A DNA stretch of 23,416 nucleotides from JAJDOJ01 sp034722015 (GTDB taxonomy: Bacteria > Pseudomonadota > Gammaproteobacteria > JAJDOJ01): contig JAYENI010000239.1 in NCBI GenBank assembly GCA_034722015.1, positions 1-23,416 of the forward strand, written 5' to 3'. Position numbers and translations under genes: made by a program. This document shows, one piece after another, positions 6,500 to 14,302 of the stretch. A model generated the notes under the pieces. That model saw only the letters and a program-made list of their open reading frames with translations. It was not told the origin of the DNA and searched no databases. How positions within the stretch are numbered: position 1 is the first letter of the stretch; each line of letters starts with the position of its first letter.

Positions 6500-8239
6500 C
6501 TAATTTTCGAATCGCTTCTCGAGCTCCCGGAGGTAGTCGTTTTCAGGGTCGCTCTTCAGGGCTTCCTTCAGCATGTCCCTGGCCTCGACGCGGTTACCCT
6601 GCACCCAGATGGTTTCGCTGAGATGCCCGGCAATTTCGGGGTCGGGCAAGATGTCGAAGGCCTTGCGGAGAAACTGTTCGGCTTCCTCGTAGTTCCCCAT
6701 CCGGTACTGGACCCAACCCATGCTGTCGATGACCGTGGGATCGTCCGGACTTACCTCGAGCGCGCGCTCGATGTACCCGAGCGCCTCGGGAATACGTTCG
6801 TTCCGGTCTGCGAGGGTGAAGCCCAGCGCATTCAACGCCGTTGCGTTGTCAGGGTCTTCGGCCAGGATCATTTGCAGATCACGCTCCAGCAGATCGATCC
6901 GGTTAAGCTTCTCGGCCATCAGGGCACGCGCGTAAAGCAGGTCTCCGTTGGCGGGATGCTCGGTAAGGGCTCGGTTGTAGAGTTCCATCCCGTTGCGATA
7001 CCGACCTCCGTCCCGCAGCAACTGCCCCTCGGCGAGATACAATCTGATCGCATCACCCGGACTACCTACCTGGGTTCTCATTCGCTTGAGTTGAGTTCTG
7101 GCCCGTTGCAGGTTGCCGTTAGCCGCCATAATCGCGGTTGCCCGTACCTGTGCATCCAGGAAGTACTCTCCATCCTCGACCCGCAGGTAGGAGGTGATGG
7201 CTTCGTCCGTCCGCCCCCTGGCCTCCTCGACCCGCCCGATATAGTAGTGGCCTTCCGGCGCCCGCTTGGGGCTTGTCTTGAGGCGCTTGAAATACCTTTC
7301 GGCGTCGTCGTAGCGCTGATCCTGGAGATTCAGCAATCCGAGCATGTACATCAGGTCCTCGTTTCCCGGTGCCTCACTCGCCAGATCCTCGAATACCTCT
7401 CTCGCCTCGCCGTATTCCTCCGCGGCAACCAGGAGTCGACCCAGATTCAACCGGATCTCCACACTCTTCGGATTGAGCGCCGCGGCGCTTTTCATGTCGC
7501 GAACGGCCAGCGATGTATTGCTCAGTCGCAGATAGGCCTGGGCACGAATCAGCAGGGCGTCAGCAAACCCGGGCTGCAGGTAAAGGACGCGAGTACTTTC
7601 GCGCACGGCGAGTCTGTAGTCTTCGAGATTCAGGGCAAGGGTGGCGTAAGCGAAGTGTGCCCACGGATCGTCCTCGTGCTGGGACGCGAGCAGGCCCATG
7701 GCCTCGAGTGAGGCCCCCCCCTCGCTTTCCTTGGCCAGTGACGCGCCGATGACCATGAAACCCTTGCCGTCCTCTACGTCGACCGCATCGAGCATCCGCT
7801 CGAAATAGGGGATCGCCTGCCGGGGCTGACCCGATCGGACATACAACAGACCCAGTGTCTGCAGTGCCTCCGGGTCTTCGGGCGCGAGCTCGACCCATCG
7901 GTTGGCGGCTTTCATCACACCGCCGTTCCTGTCGCCGGCATACAGCGCGATCCGGGTAGCGCGGGCCGCGACCTCGGGATCGTTACTCAGCTCCGCAGCA
8001 CGGGTGTAGAACTCCTGTGCCTGATGGAGGTCACCCCCATGACCGGCCAGTTCGCCTGCCATCAACTGAAAAAGTATCTCGCTCTCGGGAGACGAATACC
8101 CGGAATTCGCGACAGTCTCCGCGGATTCGGGAGCACTCACGTCTTTACCCGAGGAGACGCGCAATGAGGAGCACCCCGGGATTAACGCCGACAGAAACAC
8201 GAAAACGATCAGGGGGTGCCTGAATAGCGTAGAAGACAT
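6500..8239 (-). CDS. TPR-repeat outer-membrane lipoprotein, LbcA-like
   Basis: A 579-residue lipoprotein. The start at 8239 gives MSSTLFRHPLIVFVFLSALIPGC, a signal peptide ending in lipobox IPGC. Earlier in-frame starts would bury the signal. From about residue 45 to the end the protein is built of tetratricopeptide repeats, visible as repeated A..Y..A-type helices such as QAEEFYTRAAEL-like and GYIERALEVSPDDP segments. TPR arrays bind proteins. In Pseudomonas aeruginosa the gene at this place (PA4667, between lolB and hemA) encodes LbcA, the partner of protease CtpA in degrading peptidoglycan hydrolases. The assignment here rests on synteny and architecture and not on alignment. It heads the lolB-ispE group and diverges from hemA. 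Confidence 0.85.
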   Translation of the reverse strand: MSSTLFRHPLIVFVFLSALIPGCSSLRVSSGKDVSAPESAETVANSGYSSPESEILFQLMAGELAGHGGDLHQAQEFYTRAAELSNDPEVAARATRIALYAGDRNGGVMKAANRWVELAPEDPEALQTLGLLYVRSGQPRQAIPYFERMLDAVDVEDGKGFMVIGASLAKESEGGASLEAMGLLASQHEDDPWAHFAYATLALNLEDYRLAVRESTRVLYLQPGFADALLIRAQAYLRLSNTSLAVRDMKSAAALNPKSVEIRLNLGRLLVAAEEYGEAREVFEDLASEAPGNEDLMYMLGLLNLQDQRYDDAERYFKRLKTSPKRAPEGHYYIGRVEEARGRTDEAITSYLRVEDGEYFLDAQVRATAIMAANGNLQRARTQLKRMRTQVGSPGDAIRLYLAEGQLLRDGGRYRNGMELYNRALTEHPANGDLLYARALMAEKLNRIDLLERDLQMILAEDPDNATALNALGFTLADRNERIPEALGYIERALEVSPDDPTVIDSMGWVQYRMGNYEEAEQFLRKAFDILPDPEIAGHLSETIWVQGNRVEARDMLKEALKSDPENDYLRELEKRFEN

Positions 8240-8547
8240 CAAATGAATGGAACCGCCTTTGAAAGAGAGGATAAATATACCTGATTTTAGCCCTGATTGA
8301 CTGCACCCTGTATAATTATGACAACAGTTCATCGAATAGTTTTCCGGATGATGAAAGCTGGTGCGTGAACGCCCGTTGCCGATTTCCCGGCTCCAGGTTC
8401 GACGCGTTCCGTTCGGTTCGGCCCTACCAACGACAGGCGCCCGTGCAGAAAATGGCGTCGGGAGGCGGGTTTCCCGACCAGGCTACAGCTGCCTGGCGCA
8501 GTGCGGACGATAGCGCCAGCCAATGCACCCGGCAGCCCGACCCAGAC
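8240..8547. promoter_or_regulatory. Divergent control region between the TPR lipoprotein gene and hemA
   Basis: These 308 bases separate divergent genes and should carry promoters for both. An AT-rich core lies at about 8270-8345. On the plus strand TATAAT is at 8311-8316, but the -35 region at usual spacing is poor. On the minus strand TAAAAT (8284-8289) and TATATT (8274-8279) are -10 candidates for the TPR gene, also without a convincing -35. A TTGACT at 8297-8302 is too close to the TATAAT to pair with it. From 8365 an open frame continues in phase into hemA, but HemA homology starts only at 8548. Confidence 0.35.
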
Positions 8548-9810
8548 ATGATCTATACCCTAGGCCTGAATCACACAACGGCTCCTGTCGCCATGCGCGA
8601 ACGGGTCATATTCGATCCCCAGCAGGTCCCGGGCGCGCTGAACGACCTGGTGAGTGTCCGTGGTGTCAACGAGGCAGCCATTCTCTCCACCTGCAACCGG
8701 ACCGAACTCTATTGCAATCTCGAGGAAAATCAAGGAGATAACCTCGTACTCGACTGGCTGAGTCAATTCCACCGCTTCACCCGGCCCGAGATCGAACCCT
8801 TTCTTTATCACTACACCCACCGTTCCGCCGTCCAGCATGCCTTCCGCGTGGCCTGCGGTCTGGATTCCATGGTGCTCGGTGAACCCCAGATCCTTGGCCA
8901 GCTCAAGTGCGCCTACCGGGAGGCCTCTCGTGTAGGCACGATCGGGCGTCACCTGGGTCGGTTGTTTCAGAACGCGTTCTCGGTGGCGAAGCAGGTGCGG
9001 ACGGATACCTCTATTGGCAACAGCCCGGTGTCGGTTGCATTCGCCGCGGTCAGCCTGGCGAGGCAGATATTCGGCAATCTCAGCGACAAGACGGTATTGC
9101 TGATCGGCGCAGGGGAAACCATCGAGCTGGCCGCACGTCATCTCGCATCCTGTGGAATCGATCGCGTCATCGTGGCCAACCGCAGCGTCGAGCGGGCGCA
9201 GACGCTTGCCAGGACCTACGAAGGCGAGGCCGTGTCGATACCGCAGATACCCGATGTCCTTCCGCATGCCGATATCGTCATTTCATCCACGGCGAGCCCC
9301 CTCCCCTTACTCGGCAAAGGTCTGGTGGAAAGAAGTCTCAAACGGCGCCGTCACCGGCCAATCTTCCTGGTCGACATCGCGGTCCCCAGGGACATTGAAC
9401 CCGAAGTCGGAGATCTGCCCGACGCCTACCTGTACACGGTCGATGATCTGCAGCAGGTCATCGAGGAAAACATGCAATCGCGGCAGGAAGCGGCAGGCCA
9501 GGCGAACGAGATTGTCCTGACGCGGGCCGACGAATTCATGGCATGGCTGCGAGCCCAGGACGCGGTGAGCGCCATCGTCACCTACCGCGGCCGGGCCGAC
9601 GACCACCGTCGGGAGGTCCTGGCCCGTGCCAGTTCCATGCTGAGGCAGGACAAGTCCCCCGAGGAGGTACTGAGGTACCTCGCCCATTCGCTGACAAACC
9701 GCCTGACTCACGACGCGACCCAGGCCATGCACGAGGCAGGGCGTGACGGCAGGACGGAGTTGCTGGAGGCGGCTCGCAGCATCCTGAACCTGCCAGATGA
9801 CGTGAAATAG
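8548..9810 (+). CDS. hemA: Glutamyl-tRNA reductase
   Basis: Reduces glutamyl-tRNA(Glu) with NADPH to glutamate 1-semialdehyde, the first committed step of tetrapyrrole (heme) synthesis in the C5 pathway. From the ATG at 8548 the protein has 420 residues (E. coli 418) and begins MIYTLGLNHTTAPVAMRERV. The catalytic Cys49 lies in STCNRTELYC. SMVLGEPQILGQLK follows near 110-125, and the NADPH-binding VLLIGAGETIELAARHL near 185-200. A helical dimerisation region fills the C-terminus. An in-frame extension to 8365 has no homology and was not used. The ribosome binding site is weak. prfA follows 12 bases after the stop, the standard hemA-prfA-prmC operon. Confidence 0.97.
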   Translation: MIYTLGLNHTTAPVAMRERVIFDPQQVPGALNDLVSVRGVNEAAILSTCNRTELYCNLEENQGDNLVLDWLSQFHRFTRPEIEPFLYHYTHRSAVQHAFRVACGLDSMVLGEPQILGQLKCAYREASRVGTIGRHLGRLFQNAFSVAKQVRTDTSIGNSPVSVAFAAVSLARQIFGNLSDKTVLLIGAGETIELAARHLASCGIDRVIVANRSVERAQTLARTYEGEAVSIPQIPDVLPHADIVISSTASPLPLLGKGLVERSLKRRRHRPIFLVDIAVPRDIEPEVGDLPDAYLYTVDDLQQVIEENMQSRQEAAGQANEIVLTRADEFMAWLRAQDAVSAIVTYRGRADDHRREVLARASSMLRQDKSPEEVLRYLAHSLTNRLTHDATQAMHEAGRDGRTELLEAARSILNLPDDVK

Positions 9811-9822
9811 GCGTACTACCGC

Positions 9823-10908
9823 ATGAAAGATTCGATACAACGCAAGCTCGAGGATCTGATCGACCGCCAAGAGGAGATCGCGGCGCTTCTGGCCGACCCC
9901 GAGATCATCTCGGACCAGGAGCGGTTCAGGGCGCTGTCGGTGGAGTATTCACAACTCGAACCCGTCGTCACGGGATTCAGCACCTGGCGCAATACAAGCG
10001 TCGAACTGGCCGAATCCGGGGAGATGCTGCAGGAATCCGACGAAGAACTGCGCCGCATGGCTCAGGAAGAGGTAGATCGTCTGAGCCGCGAGGTACAGGA
10101 ACAGGAACAGTGCCTGCAGCAGCTGCTGCTGCCGGTAGACCCCAACGACAACAGCAACGTGTTTCTCGAAGTTCGTGCAGGGACCGGTGGAGACGAGGCG
10201 GCGATCTTTGCGGGCGACCTGTTGCGCATGTACCTGCGCTACGCCGAACAGAAGGGCTGGAGGGTTGAGATACTCAGTGAAAACCCGGGCGAACACGGTG
10301 GGTACAAGGAGATCATCACACGTGTCATCGGCCGGGGCGTCTACTCGCGTATGAAATTCGAGTCCGGGGCGCATCGCGTGCAGCGTGTACCCGAAACCGA
10401 GTCACAGGGCCGCATCCACACCTCCGCGGCGACCGTGGCCGTCATCCCTGAACCCGACGAGATTGAGGATATCGAGATCGATGCCTCCGACCTCAGGGTG
10501 GACACCTACCGGGCCTCCGGGGCCGGTGGACAGCACGTAAACAAGACCGATTCGGCCGTACGCCTGACCCATATGCCATCCGGCATCGTGGTCGAGTGCC
10601 AGGACGAGCGTTCCCAGCACAAGAACCGCGCCCGGGCCATGTCGCTGCTCAAGGCCCGGTTGCTGGATGCCGAACAAAGCAGGCAACGCGATCAGGAAGC
10701 GGAAGCCAGGCGCAGTCTGGTCGGCAGCGGTGACCGCTCCGAGCGTATCCGCACGTACAATTTCCCGCAGGGACGCGTCACCGACCACCGAATCAACCTT
10801 ACCCTCTACAAGCTCGACGAGGTCATGCAGGGTTCCCTGAACCAGGTGATCGACCCGCTGATCAGCGAATACCACGCCGACCAGCTGGCCATGCTCAACG
10901 AGGCGTGA
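9823..10908 (+). CDS. prfA: Peptide chain release factor 1
   Basis: Recognises UAA and UAG stop codons on the ribosome and triggers hydrolysis of peptidyl-tRNA. It has 361 residues (E. coli 360). The codon-recognition tripeptide is PET at 190-192, of the RF1 type PxT (RF2 has SPF). The catalytic GGQ is at 235-237 in RASGAGGQHVNKTDSAVR, whose Gln is methylated by PrmC, the product of the next gene. The N-terminal third is a helical domain. It is translated from the hemA-prfA-prmC message, with prmC starting 42 bases after its stop. Confidence 0.98.
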   Translation: MKDSIQRKLEDLIDRQEEIAALLADPEIISDQERFRALSVEYSQLEPVVTGFSTWRNTSVELAESGEMLQESDEELRRMAQEEVDRLSREVQEQEQCLQQLLLPVDPNDNSNVFLEVRAGTGGDEAAIFAGDLLRMYLRYAEQKGWRVEILSENPGEHGGYKEIITRVIGRGVYSRMKFESGAHRVQRVPETESQGRIHTSAATVAVIPEPDEIEDIEIDASDLRVDTYRASGAGGQHVNKTDSAVRLTHMPSGIVVECQDERSQHKNRARAMSLLKARLLDAEQSRQRDQEAEARRSLVGSGDRSERIRTYNFPQGRVTDHRINLTLYKLDEVMQGSLNQVIDPLISEYHADQLAMLNEA

Positions 10909-10950
10909 AGGTATCGCCCGAACCACGGGCATTGATCAGGCGAGGACACC

Positions 10951-11853
10951 ATGACACACGACCTGCGGCGACATGAACCGGATCCGGGACCTTTCGGCAC
11001 GTGCGTCCCGAATCGCCCTAGCCTGGGCCAGCTGATTCGAGAAACCTCCCGGGCACTCATGCAATGCAGCGCCTCGCCACGGCTCGATGCCGAGTTGCTG
11101 CTGGCTGCGGCGGTCGGAGGCGGACGGGAACTGATCTACGCCCATTCCGAGCGCGTCCCGCCACCCGCACAGCGCGCCCGTTTCGATCAATTGGTACAAC
11201 GGCGCAGACAGGGCGAGCCTGTCGCCTACCTGCTGGGCGTCAAGGAATTCTGGTCTTTGACGCTGGCCGTCGGGCCCGGGGTCCTGGTTCCGCGCCCGGA
11301 AACCGAACTGCTGGTGGAGCGCGCCCTTGACCGCGCACCCACCGCGCGAACCCGCGTGCTGGATCTCGGTACGGGATCAGGAGCCATCGCACTGGCGCTG
11401 GCAAGCGAGCGGCCCGCATGGGAGATTACCGCCACCGACCTGGACGAGGGCGCACTGCGATTCGCGGGACACAACACCGATCGCCTGGGGGCCGCCGGTG
11501 TAACCCTGAAGCGTGGCGACTGGTTCAAGGCCGTCGCGGGCGAACAGTTCGAACTCGTGGTCTGCAACCCGCCCTACGTGCAAGCACGCGACCCGCATCT
11601 GGACTCCCTGCGGCACGAACCCCGGGAGGCACTGGTCAGTGGCGCCGACGGACTGCTCGATATCCGCCGGATACTGGACGATGCCCCGGCCCACCTCGCA
11701 GCCGGCGCCTGGCTGCTGCTGGAACACGGCGCGACACAGGGCGCTGCCGCCAGGGCGCTTTTCACAGCGCGAGGTTTCTCTGACGTACAGACCCGGGAGG
11801 ATCCGGGCGGCCGGGACCGGGTTACGGAAGGACGATGGCCGGGCATCGTGTAA
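10951..11853 (+). CDS. prmC: Release factor glutamine N5-methyltransferase
   Basis: Methylates the Gln of the GGQ motif of release factors 1 and 2 using S-adenosylmethionine. The protein has 300 residues, against 277 in E. coli, the surplus being a charged N-terminal extension. The start at 10951 is supported by GAGG about 5 bases upstream. The substrate-binding helical N-domain precedes VPRPETE (113-119), the SAM-binding DLGTGSG (138-144), and NPPY (206-209), which holds the target glutamine amide. It is directly downstream of its substrate gene prfA. Its stop codon overlaps the T-tract side of a terminator belonging to the convergent gene. Confidence 0.95.
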   Translation: MTHDLRRHEPDPGPFGTCVPNRPSLGQLIRETSRALMQCSASPRLDAELLLAAAVGGGRELIYAHSERVPPPAQRARFDQLVQRRRQGEPVAYLLGVKEFWSLTLAVGPGVLVPRPETELLVERALDRAPTARTRVLDLGTGSGAIALALASERPAWEITATDLDEGALRFAGHNTDRLGAAGVTLKRGDWFKAVAGEQFELVVCNPPYVQARDPHLDSLRHEPREALVSGADGLLDIRRILDDAPAHLAAGAWLLLEHGATQGAAARALFTARGFSDVQTREDPGGRDRVTEGRWPGIV

Positions 11854-11873
11854 AAACGGGGCTGTTCCAGCCC
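11852..11873 (-). terminator. Rho-independent terminator of the convergent quinone reductase gene
   Basis: On the minus strand GGGCTG-gaa-CAGCCC is followed by CG and TTTTT. This is a compact intrinsic terminator 46 bases after the reductase stop. The T-tract (plus-strand A run 11852-11856) runs into the last codon of prmC, so the two convergent genes share this boundary. On the plus strand there is no T-run, so it should act mainly in the minus direction. Confidence 0.7.
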
Positions 11874-11919
11874 GCGGGAGCAGGGGATCATGAGGGCGCC
11901 GCAGTGGGGCGAAAAGGGA

Positions 11920-12501
11920 TCAGAACGCCTTTGCCAGGTCCCTGACTTCGTCCAGCATGGCACGGCGTTCCTCGTCACTGGCCAGAGGAACGGCAAAGAA
12001 AACCTTGTCAACGATTTGATGGATCCCGCAGAATCGCAGGGTGCCGTCGGTCGTGGGTCTGAGAATCTGGTCCCGTGCCCCGATCACGTCAAAATCGCGA
12101 ACCGTCCCGCCGGTCGTCACAATCACCATGGCCTTTCGGTGCCGGAGCAGACCTTCCATGCCCTCGGGCGTGTAGCGAAACGCGAACCCGTTGGTAAATA
12201 CCCGGTCGAACCATCCCTTCAGCACTGCCGGCCGGTCGAACCACCAGAGGGGATAGACGAACACCAGGGACTCGGCCCAGGTGATCGCCTCCTGCTCCCG
12301 CTGGACGTCCTCACCCGGCCCTTTCCTGGCGCTGGCGTCGGCCAGATGGGCCTCGCCGAGTACGGGATCGAAGCCCTCGCGATACAGATCGCGGATACGG
12401 ACCTCGTGCCCCGACTCACGAAGGCTGGCGACCAGCGTCTCGAATAACGCGTGATTGAAGCTGTTCGGATTGGGATGCGCGTAGACGACGAGCGTTTTCA
12501 C
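11920..12501 (-). CDS. Flavodoxin-fold NAD(P)H:quinone oxidoreductase (MdaB/KefF-like)
   Basis: A 193-residue soluble flavoprotein of the Flavodoxin_2 family, which reduces quinones with NAD(P)H by two electrons. The start is GTG at 12501 with GGAAG upstream. The N-terminus MKTLVVYAHPNPNSFNHAL is the FMN/FAD phosphate-binding strand and loop. VYPLWWFDRPAVLKGWFDRVF near 82-102 is the family signature lining the flavin, and TTGGT near 129-133 is a second flavin contact. No potassium-efflux gene kefC is beside it, so KefF is not a safe name; MdaB or YwrO-type are equally possible. It lies 151 bases after gatB on the same strand and has its own extended -10 candidate, and it is convergent with prmC. 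Confidence 0.88.
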   Translation of the reverse strand: MKTLVVYAHPNPNSFNHALFETLVASLRESGHEVRIRDLYREGFDPVLGEAHLADASARKGPGEDVQREQEAITWAESLVFVYPLWWFDRPAVLKGWFDRVFTNGFAFRYTPEGMEGLLRHRKAMVIVTTGGTVRDFDVIGARDQILRPTTDGTLRFCGIHQIVDKVFFAVPLASDEERRAMLDEVRDLAKAF

Positions 12502-12579
12502 GTTGGCTTCCGGCTACCCCGTCTTCAGTAGATATCGCAAAGTAGTTTCCTCCCCTTCGGGAGAGGGCCTGACTGCGGG

Positions 12580-12588
12580 GTTATAACA
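12580..12588 (-). promoter_or_regulatory. Extended -10 promoter candidate for the quinone reductase
   Basis: On the minus strand TGTTATAAC is an extended -10 box (TG, one base, TATAAC), about 80 bases before the GTG start. The -35 region at 17 bases is poor, which extended -10 promoters tolerate. Confidence 0.35.
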
Positions 12589-12613
12589 ATCGATCGCCTG
12601 CCGAAACCTCCTT

Positions 12614-12633
12614 GCAACCCTGCGCAGGGTTGC
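12614..12633. repeat. Perfect 20-bp palindrome after gatB
   Basis: GCAACCCTGCGCAGGGTTGC is its own reverse complement and lies 19 bases after the gatB stop. It could fold into an 8-bp stem with a GCGC loop in the gatB transcript. No T-tract follows, so it may be a transcript-end structure or a dimeric protein site upstream of the reductase promoter. Confidence 0.5.
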
Positions 12634-12652
12634 GGACTGGTCGAGCGGTACT

Positions 12653-14089
12653 TCAAGGTGAGGCGAGCTTCTTTTTCAGGATCTCGTTGACCTGGGCGGG
12701 GCTGGCCTTTCCGCGGGACGCCTTCATCACCTGCCCGACAAAAAATCCCAGCACCTTCGTCTTGCCCGCCCGGTACTGTTCCACCTGCGCGGGACTGGCG
12801 GCAATCACCGCGTCGATCATCGTCTCGATGGCGGAGATGTCGGTAATCTGCCTGAGCCCCTTGCGCTCGATGATCTCGTTTGCGGAGGCGTCACCGGTCC
12901 ACATTTCCTCGAACACACCCTTGGCGATCTTTCCGGAAATCGTCCCGTCACCAATCCGGGCCAGAAGCCCTCCCAGGCGCTCACTGGAGACGGGGCTGTC
13001 ATTGATGCCCCTACCCTCCCGGTTGAGTGCGGCTGCCACCTCCCCGCTCACCCAGTTGGCGGCCAGCTTCACGTTTCCGCCCGCATGCCGGACAACCGCC
13101 TCGAAATACTCTGCGGTCTCTCGCCCGGCCGTCAGCAGTTCAGCGTCATATTCGTTCAAACCGTATTCCCGAACGAAACGCTCGCGCTTTGCATCCGGCA
13201 GTTCGGGCAGCGTCGCGCGTACGGCCTCGATCGCCTCGTCCGAAATCTCGAGCGGCAGGAGATCTGGGTCCGGGAAGTAGCGATAGTCGTTCGCCTCTTC
13301 CTTGGACCGCATGGGTCGGGTCTCGTCGTTGTCGGAGTCGTACAGGCGCGTCTCCTGGACGACCTCCCCCCCGGACTCCAGGACGTCGATCTGACGCTCG
13401 ATCTCATACTGGATGGCATGCTCCACGAAGCGGAAGGAGTTCAGGTTCTTGATTTCGGCGCGAGTGCCGAACGCCGCGCGGCCGCGTGGACGCACGGAGA
13501 CATTGGCGTCGCATCTGAACGAGCCCTCCTGCATGTTTCCGTCACAGATCCCGAGGTAACGTACCAGCGCGTGCAGCTTTTTCAGGTAGGCCACCGCCTG
13601 CGCGGGCGTGCGGATATCGGGCTCGGACACGATCTCCAGCAGCGGGGTTCCGGCCCGGTTGAGGTCGATGCCGGTCATTCCCTCGAAATTCTCGTGCAGG
13701 GACTTGCCGGCGTCCTCTTCGAGGTGCGCCCTCGTGATACCGACTTCCGTGATCTGCGAATCGACCTGAACGGTCAACCGTCCGCCCTTGACCACAGGCA
13801 GCTCGTACTGGCTGATCTGGTAACCCTTGGGCAGGTCAGGATAGAAATAGTTCTTGCGCGCGAAAACCGAGCGTGGTGCAACCTCCGCGCCGACCGCCAG
13901 ACCGAACCGCATGGCCATGCGCACGACGTCTTCGTTGAGCACGGGCAACACCCCGGGGTAACCGAGATCAATGGCGCAGGCCTGTGTGTTCGGTTCTGCC
14001 CCGTATGCCGTCGAGGCGCCCGAAAAGATTTTGCTGCGGGTGGACAGCTGCGCGTGGACCTCAAGCCCGATGACAGGTTCCCATTCCAT
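12653..14089 (-). CDS. gatB: Aspartyl/glutamyl-tRNA(Asn/Gln) amidotransferase subunit B
   Basis: Subunit B of the GatCAB complex, which binds misacylated Glu-tRNA(Gln) or Asp-tRNA(Asn), phosphorylates the acyl group with ATP and amidates it with ammonia from GatA. From the ATG at 14089 the protein has 478 residues and begins MEWEPVIGLEVHAQLST. A TTG two codons earlier is less likely. The kinase core contains YFYPDLPKGYQISQYE, DLNRAGTPLLEIVSEPD, and RCDANVSVRP, where the Cys binds zinc in some members. The C-terminal 150 residues form the helical YqeY-like tRNA-binding domain. gatA is upstream on the same strand, but a 159-bp MITE-like element separates the two genes. Confidence 0.97.
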   Translation of the reverse strand: MEWEPVIGLEVHAQLSTRSKIFSGASTAYGAEPNTQACAIDLGYPGVLPVLNEDVVRMAMRFGLAVGAEVAPRSVFARKNYFYPDLPKGYQISQYELPVVKGGRLTVQVDSQITEVGITRAHLEEDAGKSLHENFEGMTGIDLNRAGTPLLEIVSEPDIRTPAQAVAYLKKLHALVRYLGICDGNMQEGSFRCDANVSVRPRGRAAFGTRAEIKNLNSFRFVEHAIQYEIERQIDVLESGGEVVQETRLYDSDNDETRPMRSKEEANDYRYFPDPDLLPLEISDEAIEAVRATLPELPDAKRERFVREYGLNEYDAELLTAGRETAEYFEAVVRHAGGNVKLAANWVSGEVAAALNREGRGINDSPVSSERLGGLLARIGDGTISGKIAKGVFEEMWTGDASANEIIERKGLRQITDISAIETMIDAVIAASPAQVEQYRAGKTKVLGFFVGQVMKASRGKASPAQVNEILKKKLASP

Positions 14090-14113
14090 CTTCAAGGATT
14101 CCGGCAGGAATTT

Positions 14114-14272
14114 AGGCGATTACCGAAAAATGACATACCGGATTGCGCCGGCTTTTCGTTCGTCATCAAGGCGCGACAACAGGCGCATCGTCGAACGATG
14201 GAACGGTTGTCGCAACCCGGAGGACGGATGAAAAGACAAGCAGGATGGTATGTCATTCGACAGAAATCGCCT
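14114..14272 (+). mobile_element. MITE-like element, copy A (between gatA and gatB)
   Basis: A 159-bp non-coding element with imperfect terminal inverted repeats. It starts AGGCGATTACC and ends AGAAATCGCCT, and the inverted repeats extend about 26 bases inwards through ATGACATACC and GGTATGTCAT with several mismatches. An internal nested hairpin pairs GCGACAAC (14173-14180) with GTTGTCGC (14206-14213), around an inner CATCGT / ACGATG stem (14186-14200). A second copy, inverted on the chromosome, lies at 17399-17557 with 11 differences in 159 bases by hand alignment. There is no transposase, so it would be a non-autonomous element. Small open frames inside are by-products. I cannot define a target-site duplication. 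Confidence 0.85.
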
Positions 14273-14302
14273 TGGTAGTCGTTTACAACGCAGCGGCGAG
14301 AA

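Noticed and set aside
8365..8547. In-frame N-terminal extension of hemA from a GTG at 8365
   Set aside because: HemA homology begins exactly at the ATG at 8548; the extension has no homology, and a regulatory leader is a better reading.
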